Positions 19,494-28,856 are shown, counted from the first letter of the stretch. The stretch is DNA of 64,000 bases from an uncultured Prevotellaceae bacterium (GCA_947169245.1 CAMVPA010000002.1:1-64000); one strand, 5' to 3'. A program made the numbers and translations. The notes: generated from the sequence alone by a model not told the origin.

Positions 19494-22258
19494 CTGTTGG
19501 TGTTTAAGTTATACGTAAAAGACAGCATTGCATAGCGGCCCAAGATATTTGTGGTCACCTCACGCCGATACAACTCGGTAGTTGTTTGATAGAAACTGTT
19601 ATCTTGGTTCAGTATGTCGTTAATCTGGAAACGAAGTTCACCCTTTCGTCCCTTAAGGAATTTATAAGCCAGGGCTGCATTGCTGATAACAGCGTTGAAC
19701 TGCGAGGTTCCCGAGCCAAAATAGTTTGTACGGCCACACTCTAAAACCAACTTCAGCTGCTTGATAAACTGCCAATTCAATTGTCCACCGTAAGAAAGCG
19801 ACCAATAGTCAACGTTCATATCCTCAAACGTCTGATTTTTACTGTTTGTATACTTGCTGTTGACATCAAGAACAAAGTCTACGTTTTCACTAATGTTACT
19901 ACCAACTGTGACGCTGCCACTCCAGTTCCACTGATCCGTAAACTGCTTATTATTGTCCCAATAACCAGGTGTGGTACTATAGCTCACTCGTGTAGAGAAA
20001 TTGACGTTCGAGCTGATGGCTTTCCAAGGTACACCATACGCCATCAGCGAAGTCCAGCTGAAATAACCGTCAGTATTCTTATACGACAGTATCTCCGTGT
20101 TTCTTCGTTCGCCTTCTTCCTGGAAGCTTTCACTTGAAAGTGAACGCAAAGAGCCTATATAGTTATCAGCCTGTACGAGATTTGTGAAAAACACAAACAC
20201 AGATCCGTTTTTCGATATCGGCAGAATAAGACGCGCCATCAAGCTGTGCTGATAGGCAGGCTCCAGTCTAATGCTTCCCCGGATAGCCATCACTGCATTA
20301 GAATTATTGATGGCATCGTGTACTTGCGCCAACCCGGGATAATTATGCGATGCCTTATACTGCACATGCAGCTGACCACGACTCATTCTCAACCGCAGGA
20401 AAGCGTATGGCAGGAAAGTGTTGTAGCTGCGTTTGAAATAATACATGTCGTTGGCGTTGTATAGGCTATACTTCTGGAACTCGGTTCCTGCCACGAGATT
20501 CAGCTTCTTGTAGTTCATCATATACGACGCATTGACCAAGAGGCCACCAAAATTCGACCATGTGGAGCCACTCAACAGTGTATCTACGGAAAACTCCGTT
20601 GCATCGTTGACCATCATTTCTGTTCTGCGACGCATAAGGCCGTATGTCTTGTTCCACCCGCCATCAAGCTTCAGGCGTATGTTCTCGCCAATGGGATAAA
20701 TATACGAGAGCATATAAGTATAGCTCTGCTGGGTATTCTTACACATTGTATTCTGTATGGCTGCATCGACGGTCTGAACGTTCTCGAAATCCATATTGAT
20801 GTCTTCATGTGTATGCATATAAGATGCACGTACATCAGCCGTCAAAGCATGCCCCCGTGTACCAAATTTATGGAGGAACATTGCCTCACCCGACGTCTTA
20901 GCTACATACTGGTCAGTAGCCGTCATCTGATTGAGCAACAATGCGGTACTGTCCTTGTCGTCGGGTTTTACCGTCCAGTCAGTAAGCCTTGCTGTCTCAT
21001 CCTTCTTCTGGTAAGCGACTGCCGGCCGCAGGAGCAGATAGTCGCTGGGGGTTATCTGATACTCGTACTTCGTACTGAAACGATGGTTCAGGTTATCATT
21101 GCTAACACGCATGTCTTGCAGGTTATTGCTCGCCGTCTCTCCGAAATAATTGTCAAGAATATGATAATTGGTATAGTTTCCTGAGCTATTCAGCAAGTAA
21201 TGCCCGGTAAACTTCATCTTGCCACTATTCCACTCATCGGAATAGTTGGTGCCAACAGCACGAGAGGTCGTAACGCCATAGTCACTCACATCCACCATCA
21301 TCGATGATATGTCGTCCGACGATGTCGGATGGAAGGTATTGTCAGAGGCACCTTTGCTATATGGTGACTGTGAAGGAGCGCTACTCGATGCCGTACCTGT
21401 AGAGCTCAGAAGATCAATCATCGAGAAGTTCTGTTCGTTGATATTGTTAAGCTGAGCAAACATCGACCATCGAATATCATCACGGAACATATTATACATT
21501 CCATACAACTTATACACATCGTCAATACCGCCTCCTGCCGTTGCTTTACCAAAGTGGCTTTTAGCAGTGCCATCCTTAGTCTTCAAGTTGATGGTCTTGG
21601 TGGTGTTACCATCGTCAAAACCTGTCAGTTTTGAGTACTCTGACAGTTGGTCATAAATCTGTATTTCATCAATAACATTGGCTGGCAGGTTCTTCAATGC
21701 CATATTAACATCGCCCTCAAAGTATTTCCTACCGTCGATGGTAATCTCCTTCACCTGCTGGCCATGAACCTCCAATTTGCCATCGTTCATTCCTGACCCT
21801 GGTATTTTCTGCATCAGATCAAGGGCGTTGGCATCTTGATTGGTTTTGAAATCGCTTGCCTTATAAATCGTTGTGTCACCTCGCTGTTTTGCTAACGGTA
21901 TTCTGTGCTTGATGACCACTTCTTCCAGCATTGCAGCCTCAGACACCAACTCTAATTTCAACGTCTGCTGTTTCTTATTGCCGACAACCAGCTTTGACAC
22001 AGGCTTATAGCCGATATGAGTCACCTTGATAGTAGTATTCGATCCCTGAGGCATGGTAAAGGAGAACTGACCTTTGCTGTTGGTCGTGCATACATGCTTC
22101 TTATTACTCAGTGAATAAGCCACACTAGCATCTTTGATGGCCTCGCGGGTTTCAGAATCGGTCACGACACCATTTACCTGACAATTCTGCGCGTCCATAG
22201 TCCACACATTCATGGCCAAGCAAACGATTGCCATTATATAATATAGGTGTTTCGGCAT
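19490..22258 (-). CDS. TonB-dependent-receptor-like outer-membrane beta-barrel with carboxypeptidase-regulatory-like N-terminal domain
   Basis: VNGVVTDSETREAIKDASVAYSLS...GQFSFTMPQGSNTTIKVTHIGYKPV; LDLMQKIPGSGM...VKEITIDGRKYFEGDVNMALKNLPANVIDEIQIYDQLSEYSKLTGFDDG; barrel-like C-terminal half. Confidence 0.85.
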   Translation of the reverse strand: MPKHLYYIMAIVCLAMNVWTMDAQNCQVNGVVTDSETREAIKDASVAYSLSNKKHVCTTNSKGQFSFTMPQGSNTTIKVTHIGYKPVSKLVVGNKKQQTLKLELVSEAAMLEEVVIKHRIPLAKQRGDTTIYKASDFKTNQDANALDLMQKIPGSGMNDGKLEVHGQQVKEITIDGRKYFEGDVNMALKNLPANVIDEIQIYDQLSEYSKLTGFDDGNTTKTINLKTKDGTAKSHFGKATAGGGIDDVYKLYGMYNMFRDDIRWSMFAQLNNINEQNFSMIDLLSSTGTASSSAPSQSPYSKGASDNTFHPTSSDDISSMMVDVSDYGVTTSRAVGTNYSDEWNSGKMKFTGHYLLNSSGNYTNYHILDNYFGETASNNLQDMRVSNDNLNHRFSTKYEYQITPSDYLLLRPAVAYQKKDETARLTDWTVKPDDKDSTALLLNQMTATDQYVAKTSGEAMFLHKFGTRGHALTADVRASYMHTHEDINMDFENVQTVDAAIQNTMCKNTQQSYTYMLSYIYPIGENIRLKLDGGWNKTYGLMRRRTEMMVNDATEFSVDTLLSGSTWSNFGGLLVNASYMMNYKKLNLVAGTEFQKYSLYNANDMYYFKRSYNTFLPYAFLRLRMSRGQLHVQYKASHNYPGLAQVHDAINNSNAVMAIRGSIRLEPAYQHSLMARLILPISKNGSVFVFFTNLVQADNYIGSLRSLSSESFQEEGERRNTEILSYKNTDGYFSWTSLMAYGVPWKAISSNVNFSTRVSYSTTPGYWDNNKQFTDQWNWSGSVTVGSNISENVDFVLDVNSKYTNSKNQTFEDMNVDYWSLSYGGQLNWQFIKQLKLVLECGRTNYFGSGTSQFNAVISNAALAYKFLKGRKGELRFQINDILNQDNSFYQTTTELYRREVTTNILGRYAMLSFTYNLNTNR

Positions 22259-22264
22259 GCAGTT

Positions 22265-23137
22265 CTATTCGTTTAAGATGATAATTAGTAGTCCGGCTAT
22301 TGTTATAGCAGCACCGATGAGCTCACGTTTAGATGCCCGCTCATGATTGATGAGGAACGCTAAGATGAGGACAAAGACTGGTTCCGTAGCGCTAAGGACA
22401 GAAGCCAGCGAGACCGTGATATGCTTGATAGCCATCATAGAGAGGAGGAATCCGCCGTATGTAATGACTACGACATTCAACAAGAACAACATCAGCGTTT
22501 TCGCACGCTTGAGAGGTGTGTACCATGTGACGAAACGCTTGGATGTGAAGCCGATGAACATAATGGATACCGTGCTGAAGAACATACGCCAGAACGTGGC
22601 GGTGGGGACTCCGACGTCGGCTATCGACACTTTCACCATGATGGATGACAAGGAGAAGCACAGAATAGAGGCGAAGCCACCAATGATTCCACGCACCTTG
22701 TTGGGATGGTCTTCCTGCTTACCGATAGTCACAATAATGATACCCATCAGCAGAATAGTGGCTCCTATATATTCCTCAATGCTTAACACTTCGCCTAAGA
22801 GCAGGAAAGACAGTAACATCGTGACCACCTGCCCCAGCATGAAATACAGGACCTGCACCTTGGCGCCCAAATCTTGTAACGAACGGAAGAACAGCGTGTC
22901 GCCTATAGATATACCGAGAATTCCACTCAAAGCGAGGAAAATGAAATCATGCTGGCTCACATGGTCGAATCCACCCGTACACAGTATCAGGACAACCATG
23001 AGCACCAGACTGAACACCCCCTTGAAAAAGGTCATGCCGGCAGCGGGAATCAGTTTCCCGAGCCGGTCGAACACGACAGTGGCAAAAGCCCACGATGCCG
23101 CCGACCCCAACGCTGCTATGATTCCTATCCACTCCAT
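22265..23137 (-). CDS. EamA/DMT-superfamily permease
   Basis: 290 aa, about 10 hydrophobic segments, duplicated EamA pattern (SAASWAFATVVFDRLGK; LGISIGDTLFFRSLQDLGAKVQVLYFMLGQVVTMLLSFLLLGEVLSIEEYIGATILLMGI). Confidence 0.88.
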   Translation of the reverse strand: MEWIGIIAALGSAASWAFATVVFDRLGKLIPAAGMTFFKGVFSLVLMVVLILCTGGFDHVSQHDFIFLALSGILGISIGDTLFFRSLQDLGAKVQVLYFMLGQVVTMLLSFLLLGEVLSIEEYIGATILLMGIIIVTIGKQEDHPNKVRGIIGGFASILCFSLSSIMVKVSIADVGVPTATFWRMFFSTVSIMFIGFTSKRFVTWYTPLKRAKTLMLFLLNVVVITYGGFLLSMMAIKHITVSLASVLSATEPVFVLILAFLINHERASKRELIGAAITIAGLLIIILNE

Positions 23138-23152
23138 TCGCTTCTCTCGTGC

Positions 23153-25231
23153 CTATTTCTTCAGTTTGAATTTCAACAGATATCTTTGTGGGATAACCTG
23201 CACATAGTCAGCCAGTTCAAAGCCATAGAAGGATAGCTGGTCTTCTATCAGTTCCCTCGATATATAAGGTCCATGATACGGCAGTGTGTCGTCATCCACA
23301 GGACCATTGTCGACGATAATAAGCTCACCATTGGGCTTGAGACACTTGACAAGTGACTTCAGATAGGCATCCCTGTCGCTGTCGGAAATGACACCATACA
23401 TGATGTGGTAGAGCGAGCACATAAACATCATGTCTACCTGACAGGGTAGCTCCAGCACATCCTCCTTTCCCTTGACAACCTCAATGTTCCGGATGCCCGT
23501 CTCACTGATAAATGTCTTCAGGCGGTCAATATGCTCATCCTTGAGCTCCACAGCAAGCACCTTTCCGCCATCTCCCACCATCTTCGAGAACTTGTAGGTA
23601 AAGAAGCCCGAACCCGAACCGATGTCGGCTATGACCTGCCCTTCTGTAATACCGAGATTGTCGAGGATGACAGGAGTATTCTCCCATGAAGGACGCTTGG
23701 GATTCAAGGCCAGTATATAGTCCTCGAGATAGGAGCGGTGCGTGCGCCCTACCTCACCCGTCTTTTCGAGCAAAGAGTCAGACAGCATGCGGAGGGAGTC
23801 GTTGCCCAGCTTGTACTTATGCAACAGGTAATAACGAAGCACGCGGCAACTGTCGTCCGTCAAGTAGTGATAGAAGCTGTTTGTCAGCGGGTCTTTCAGC
23901 ATCTGCTGCCGTTCAGCCTCTGTGGCAAGCTTAGCCTCGCACAGCCACTGCAGCGCCGAATACTCTCCACCGAAATTCTCTGCAGGAATAATCTCATCAT
24001 ACTTCTTAATGGCTATTTCAGCCAGAGAGCGGTCGCCGCCGCCCATGAAATCATAGACATAGTTGGCTGCATCAACGCCGCGGTCGGTGATGTCGTATGA
24101 GTCAAGGCTGCCAATGTGAACAACCGACTTCTGGTTCTTCACGTTCAACACCCTCTCGCCCTTCTTCGCCTTCACCTTACTGGTCGGCACGTAGCTGTCG
24201 TCACGCTGCAATGTCAGCATGTAGCGCTGCTCGCTCAGCTGCTTCAGGGCAACTGTCTTGAAGCCCCAATAGCCTAATTGCGCCTGAACGAGACGCGGGT
24301 CGACATGACAGTTGTTCAGTTCTTCTCCATGACGGTTCAGATTGTCGACAATCACAATGTATCCGTGAGGTTTCAGATGCTCTTTGATGGACGTAAGCAG
24401 AGCTTTACGCTCGTCCTCTCTCGACCATGTATATATAATATGGTATAAAGAGCTCATCAGGATACAGTCCACCTGATCGTCAACACCCAGGCTGTTACTT
24501 TGCGTATGAATGGCTTTCAGGTTCTTATAGCCGTTCTTGGCCATGATGTTACCGACATACTCTGCGTAGGGCTGCTCCGTGTCGGTGGCATAGACCATGC
24601 CCGTCTCTCCAACAATGTCCAGCAACCGCAGGGTGTTATAGCCGAAGCCGCAACCCATGTCGACCACCTTGTCGCCCTTCTTGAGCGGCATGGAGGCCAT
24701 CACCTGTTCTGTCTTGTCCCAACTGCCACGGGTAGGGTCGTTGAACATCAGGAAATCGTCATAATAGGTGCGCTGCGAGATATACTCTTTTACGGAGCGG
24801 GGATGGTAGTTGTTCAGTTCGTACTTCAGCACAAGATAGTTTTTCAACTCCTTACACCCCTCAGCAGTAAAATACCTGTAAAGATCCTCCGTCAGTATAT
24901 CCCTGCGCTCAACGGTCTTCCCCTCTCGCTCCTGCATCATGCGATTCAGGATATAAGCTAATGCTCCCCATGATTTCTCCTTCATCAGGTCATTATCGGC
25001 CTTCTTCTGATAGATGTCGCGCACAAACGCGATGGAGTCGGGCTCATCATGGTCGATGGCACTCATCAATGTATAGGCAATGACGGTGTCGTTCTCGTCG
25101 GTGGGGTGAGGGTTCATTCCGACACGTACCAGCGACGAGGCGTCTTTCAGGAGAATCCTATATTGTGCTTTTGACGGCAGACAATATAAGAGCGACACAC
25201 TGACGAGCAATATAACTAACCTTCCAAACAT
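23153..25231 (-). CDS. Signal-peptide-bearing protein with two tandem class I SAM-dependent methyltransferase domains
   Basis: MFGRLVILLVSVSLLYCLPSKAQ; domain 1 KVVDMGCGFGYNTLRLLDIVG...LKPHGYIVIVDN; domain 2 QVIADIGSGSGFFTYKFSKMVG...LKPNGELIIVDNG. Confidence 0.85.
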   Translation of the reverse strand: MFGRLVILLVSVSLLYCLPSKAQYRILLKDASSLVRVGMNPHPTDENDTVIAYTLMSAIDHDEPDSIAFVRDIYQKKADNDLMKEKSWGALAYILNRMMQEREGKTVERRDILTEDLYRYFTAEGCKELKNYLVLKYELNNYHPRSVKEYISQRTYYDDFLMFNDPTRGSWDKTEQVMASMPLKKGDKVVDMGCGFGYNTLRLLDIVGETGMVYATDTEQPYAEYVGNIMAKNGYKNLKAIHTQSNSLGVDDQVDCILMSSLYHIIYTWSREDERKALLTSIKEHLKPHGYIVIVDNLNRHGEELNNCHVDPRLVQAQLGYWGFKTVALKQLSEQRYMLTLQRDDSYVPTSKVKAKKGERVLNVKNQKSVVHIGSLDSYDITDRGVDAANYVYDFMGGGDRSLAEIAIKKYDEIIPAENFGGEYSALQWLCEAKLATEAERQQMLKDPLTNSFYHYLTDDSCRVLRYYLLHKYKLGNDSLRMLSDSLLEKTGEVGRTHRSYLEDYILALNPKRPSWENTPVILDNLGITEGQVIADIGSGSGFFTYKFSKMVGDGGKVLAVELKDEHIDRLKTFISETGIRNIEVVKGKEDVLELPCQVDMMFMCSLYHIMYGVISDSDRDAYLKSLVKCLKPNGELIIVDNGPVDDDTLPYHGPYISRELIEDQLSFYGFELADYVQVIPQRYLLKFKLKK

Positions 25232-25261
25232 GAGAATATAGTGTTTCTTCTTTTGATTCTG

Positions 25262-25663
25262 TTACAACTTCAATAATGAGCTTTTACCGATTGTATTTCC
25301 GTTGTAGTCCTTGATACGTATCTGGTAATAGTAGGCCCGAGGGTGCTGGTATGCCTTCTTGCAGAAGATGCGATAATCGTGGAACTTAGCGGAGTTTGTC
25401 GAGGGAGTGAAATAGGAACGATAAAAGATGTTCCTGCCCTGAGAGTCCTTCAAAAGGTTCTTGTCAATATCAAACATGTAGACATAGAACGAGCATTGCT
25501 TGTCTTTACAGTCGTAAATGATAAAGCCCGTATGGGCATATCTGCCATAGGCGTCGTTCTCATAGCCATAGTCGTCAAGCCACGAACGTTTCATTTCTAC
25601 AGATTGTGCTGAGACGACAATTGCGCAGAAGAGCATTGCGAACAATAATGATACCTTTTTCAT
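25262..25663 (-). CDS. Small secreted uncharacterised protein
   Basis: 133 aa, signal peptide MKKVSLLFAMLFCAIVVSAQ, then Tyr/Asp-rich compact domain. Confidence 0.65.
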   Translation of the reverse strand: MKKVSLLFAMLFCAIVVSAQSVEMKRSWLDDYGYENDAYGRYAHTGFIIYDCKDKQCSFYVYMFDIDKNLLKDSQGRNIFYRSYFTPSTNSAKFHDYRIFCKKAYQHPRAYYYQIRIKDYNGNTIGKSSLLKL

Positions 25664-25680
25664 AATTCCTTCAGTTTCTA

Positions 25681-27096
25681 TTAAATACTATTATATGGGT
25701 TAAGACAGCCTTCGGCGAAGTCGCTCTTGGGGAACGACTGGTGCTGAGGCTCATAGAACAGGTGGACGAGCTCATCACTGTAGAAAGCGCCCTTCTCCGT
25801 CAGCGCCACCTTCTTGTCGTCCTCCACAGCGAGCCCATATTTCTTCAGCAGGTCGAACTTGTCCTGGAACACAGTGTCGAGCTCCACGCCATTCATGTCG
25901 CGGAACAGTTTCTTGTCGATGAAGTAGTTCTTCAGCGGCAGTATGATGCTCCAGCGCATCTGCTGGTCGGCATTACGTATGAGGCAGCGATTAGCTGCTA
26001 TCACCCCTGCTTCCGTCCGCTTGTAGTACTCCTCGAAATCGGGCGTGTTGATCATGAAGCGGTCGTTCAGGCTACTGAAAGCCGAAAGTCCGAATCCCAC
26101 CTCGTCTCTCAGCCGGCAGCACTGGTTGTAGGCGTAGAGCGAGATGTTGCTCTTCTTCTTGGTGAACACACGGCGCAGGTTCTCATGGAATCCGTGGTCT
26201 TCCAGTATCATGACGCTCATCTCCTTCATGCGGATGGTATCCTCCACCGTTATCAGCTCGTTAGGATGATAGCCCGAGAACTTCTTGATGGTACCTTCCT
26301 GGTCGCCGTAGGGCTCTATCTTCAGACGGTAGAGCTGAATCTCCTCCGTTCCCAGCGTGCAGGCTTCCTCGAGCACGTCAATCCAGTTCTGGAGCGTCTC
26401 TCCGGGATGACCGTAAATAAACTCGATGTTCACCTGGAAGCCCATCTTCAGGCAGTTCTCCACCGACTCCTTGGCGGTGGCAGCATTGTGCGAACGGTTC
26501 ATCTTCTTCAGCACGTCGTCGTTCAGCGACTGAATGCCAATGGTCAGGCGGTCGCCCTTGAAGTCCTTGATGATACGCAGGCGCTCCAGTCCCTCCTCTC
26601 CTACCAGCGTCGAGGGGTCGACGTCCCAGTTGAACTGCGGACACTTGCTGATGTCAACATACTTCGTAAAGAACGTCAAGAAGCGTTCCAGCTGCTTGGG
26701 TGTCAAGTCCGTGGGAGTGCCGCCGCCCATCAGTATTGTGCGGCTCTTGATCTGGCTCATGCCGCGGAAGGCAAGCCAGTTCTGCATCTCACGCTCCAGA
26801 TGGTCCAGGTAGACGTCCTTCTCAGCGTCGCCGCAATGATAGTGCGACGGGTAGTGGCAGAAGAGACACCTGCGGTGACAGAACGGGATATGAACGTAAA
26901 CGTCAAACTCTTCCGGCACCACCTCGTGGAAGCCACGATAGATTTCCTCTGGCGAGAGAGGCGGATAGTTAGTGATAGGAGGATAGTGCACACCAGCTGG
27001 CGAGAAGTCACCATGCTTGGGAATCAGCCCTAAACGCTGGAACTCCTGGAACTCCTCCCATCTGGGGGTAGATAGTGCTATGTAGTCGCGTAACAT
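25681..27096 (-). CDS. HemN/HemW/HutW-like radical SAM protein (coproporphyrinogen III oxidase-like)
   Basis: VYVHIPFCHRRCLFCHYPSHY (CX3CX2C); TILMGGGTPTDLTPKQLERFL; LTIGIQSLNDDVLKKMNRSH; FIYGHPGETLQNW. Confidence 0.85.
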   Translation of the reverse strand: MLRDYIALSTPRWEEFQEFQRLGLIPKHGDFSPAGVHYPPITNYPPLSPEEIYRGFHEVVPEEFDVYVHIPFCHRRCLFCHYPSHYHCGDAEKDVYLDHLEREMQNWLAFRGMSQIKSRTILMGGGTPTDLTPKQLERFLTFFTKYVDISKCPQFNWDVDPSTLVGEEGLERLRIIKDFKGDRLTIGIQSLNDDVLKKMNRSHNAATAKESVENCLKMGFQVNIEFIYGHPGETLQNWIDVLEEACTLGTEEIQLYRLKIEPYGDQEGTIKKFSGYHPNELITVEDTIRMKEMSVMILEDHGFHENLRRVFTKKKSNISLYAYNQCCRLRDEVGFGLSAFSSLNDRFMINTPDFEEYYKRTEAGVIAANRCLIRNADQQMRWSIILPLKNYFIDKKLFRDMNGVELDTVFQDKFDLLKKYGLAVEDDKKVALTEKGAFYSDELVHLFYEPQHQSFPKSDFAEGCLNPYNSI

Positions 27097-27136
27097 GTTT
27101 TCAATACTTATACTTGTTTTCTTGAACTCTTGAACT

Positions 27137-28153
27137 CTAAATATTGTCTGTGTTCATATTTGCCCGTTTCAGAATGTCACGGAAGTGCTCTATCTGCGGG
27201 CGGATGCGCTTGGCCGAGTAGATGGGGAAGTGTTTCTCCAACTCAGCCGGTGTACCGTCGTGGATGGTCACCGTGTTAGCGCCGGCCAGCAGACCAAGAT
27301 ACTGGCCGTCGGGTATCATTTTCTCCAGCGAACTGGTCGTCGGCATCAAGCGCTGAGGGTTCATGATGCGCAGCAGTGCCATCATGTTCAGCGTCAGGTG
27401 CGGGTCACCCGCCGATTCGTTGGCAAAAGGCGTGTTCTCAGCAGGCACAAATATTGTGGTGCTGTTCATGCTAAGCGGCAACCGGTGGGCCAGCTGCAAG
27501 TCACTGACAAGGTCATCGATGGTCTGCCCCGGCAGTCCCACGATGTTGCCCGAACCTACGCGGAAACCCTCCTCATGCAGCAGCGTAATGCAGTGCAGGC
27601 GATTCTCCAGCGTGTCGTTGGGCTTACAGCGGGCAAACAGTTCAGGGTTCGACGCCTCAAACTTCAGGATGTAGTCGGTGGCACCCGCCGCCCTCAGCCG
27701 GCGGTACTGTTCACGCGACAGGTTGCCGCAGCACAGGATGATGCGCAGCCCCGCATGCTCGGCCTTGATTCTGCTCACGGCGCTGGCCAGCTCGCCAATG
27801 AAGCTGTCGTCCACGTTCTCGCCCGACTGCAGAAGAATAGTCTGCCGGCCTTTCTCTATCAGATGCTTCATCAGAGCAACCATGACGTCGGCCTTCAGCG
27901 TGAAGTTCAGCGACTGATCCTTGCCGCCAATGGCGCAGTAGTTGCACTTCTGGCGGCAGACGTTAGAGACCTCTATCACGCTGCGCACTTGCGCCCTGTT
28001 CTCAGGAAAGAACTTGAGTCTTCTTTCCTGAGCCAGGGCCATCAGCAAGTCCTGCGCGCGTCCCCGTGCCCCGAGTGCCTCTTTCAGCACCTCGTCAGCG
28101 TACTGCCCGCTGCGCAGTCTTTCAAGGAATGTATATTCTGCTGTTTGTGTCAT
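27137..28153 (-). CDS. HydE/BioB-like radical SAM protein
   Basis: SNVCRQKCNYCAIGGKD (CX3CX2C); ILLQSGEN; ATDYILKFEASNPELFARCKPNDTLENRL; GSGNIVGLPGQTIDDLVSDL; C-terminal GLLAGANTVTIHDGTP. Confidence 0.82.
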   Translation of the reverse strand: MTQTAEYTFLERLRSGQYADEVLKEALGARGRAQDLLMALAQERRLKFFPENRAQVRSVIEVSNVCRQKCNYCAIGGKDQSLNFTLKADVMVALMKHLIEKGRQTILLQSGENVDDSFIGELASAVSRIKAEHAGLRIILCCGNLSREQYRRLRAAGATDYILKFEASNPELFARCKPNDTLENRLHCITLLHEEGFRVGSGNIVGLPGQTIDDLVSDLQLAHRLPLSMNSTTIFVPAENTPFANESAGDPHLTLNMMALLRIMNPQRLMPTTSSLEKMIPDGQYLGLLAGANTVTIHDGTPAELEKHFPIYSAKRIRPQIEHFRDILKRANMNTDNI

Positions 28154-28160
28154 CCAGCGT

Positions 28161-28781
28161 TTACTTGTTTTTCACCTGAACAACCATTGCAAACGAGATG
28201 TCCACCTGCTTGGTGGTGAGCGACTGCAGATAGGTGTCGCGGGTTATCCAGCTACGCTGGTTGTCCTTCTTTTGCGAGAAATTGGCAGTCTCCGTGTAGC
28301 GTGCGTCGGTGTGGTCCAGGAACTTCTTTCCCTTGTAGGCATCCATCTTCTGCTTGCCGTAGTCCAGCAGCGAGTCGACGGTCACGGTGTAGGTGATGGT
28401 CTTCGTCGAGCTGTTGTAGGAGTAGGTGCCCTTCTCGTGCTCAAACTTGGTATACTTGTCCTTTCCCGACTCTACCAGAATACCCTCAATCACGTTCTCG
28501 TAGTTGCCGTTGGGACTCAGCGTCAGCATGCGTTTGATCTTGGTGTTCTTCTGCTGCTTCTCGTCCCATCCCTCGTAGTTGCCTTCCCAGACGTTCTGAA
28601 GGTCGCTGGTGGTGGGCGTGTAGCTGTTGTCAATGTACTGCTCTACCGACGTGTTGGTCAGTATCGGCGTCTCGGGCTTCTCCACGTTAATTTTGTCGTC
28701 ATCGTCGTCGTCGCCACAAGCAGTGAACACGGCGCACGGCAGCACTAGTGCTGCCATCAATAAATACTTCAGTTTCTTCAT
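28161..28781 (-). CDS. Lipoprotein, lipocalin-like family copy 3
   Basis: LVLPCAVFTACGDDDDD lipobox; VWEGNYEGWDEK...IKRMLTLSPNGNYENVIEGILVE...FEHEKGTYSYNSSTKTITYTVTVDSLLDYG...RSWITRDTYL. Confidence 0.78.
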   Translation of the reverse strand: MKKLKYLLMAALVLPCAVFTACGDDDDDDKINVEKPETPILTNTSVEQYIDNSYTPTTSDLQNVWEGNYEGWDEKQQKNTKIKRMLTLSPNGNYENVIEGILVESGKDKYTKFEHEKGTYSYNSSTKTITYTVTVDSLLDYGKQKMDAYKGKKFLDHTDARYTETANFSQKKDNQRSWITRDTYLQSLTTKQVDISFAMVVQVKNK

Positions 28782-28856
28782 TTTACTACATGTTGGCCTA
28801 TAGTCCCCGTCTTAGCCTCTAAAAAATTGTTATTAGTATTTATTCATTACGGTGTC

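Noticed and set aside
25741-27033. 430-aa plus-strand ORF
   Set aside because: Antisense to the HemN-like radical SAM gene, whose cluster motif is clear on the minus strand.
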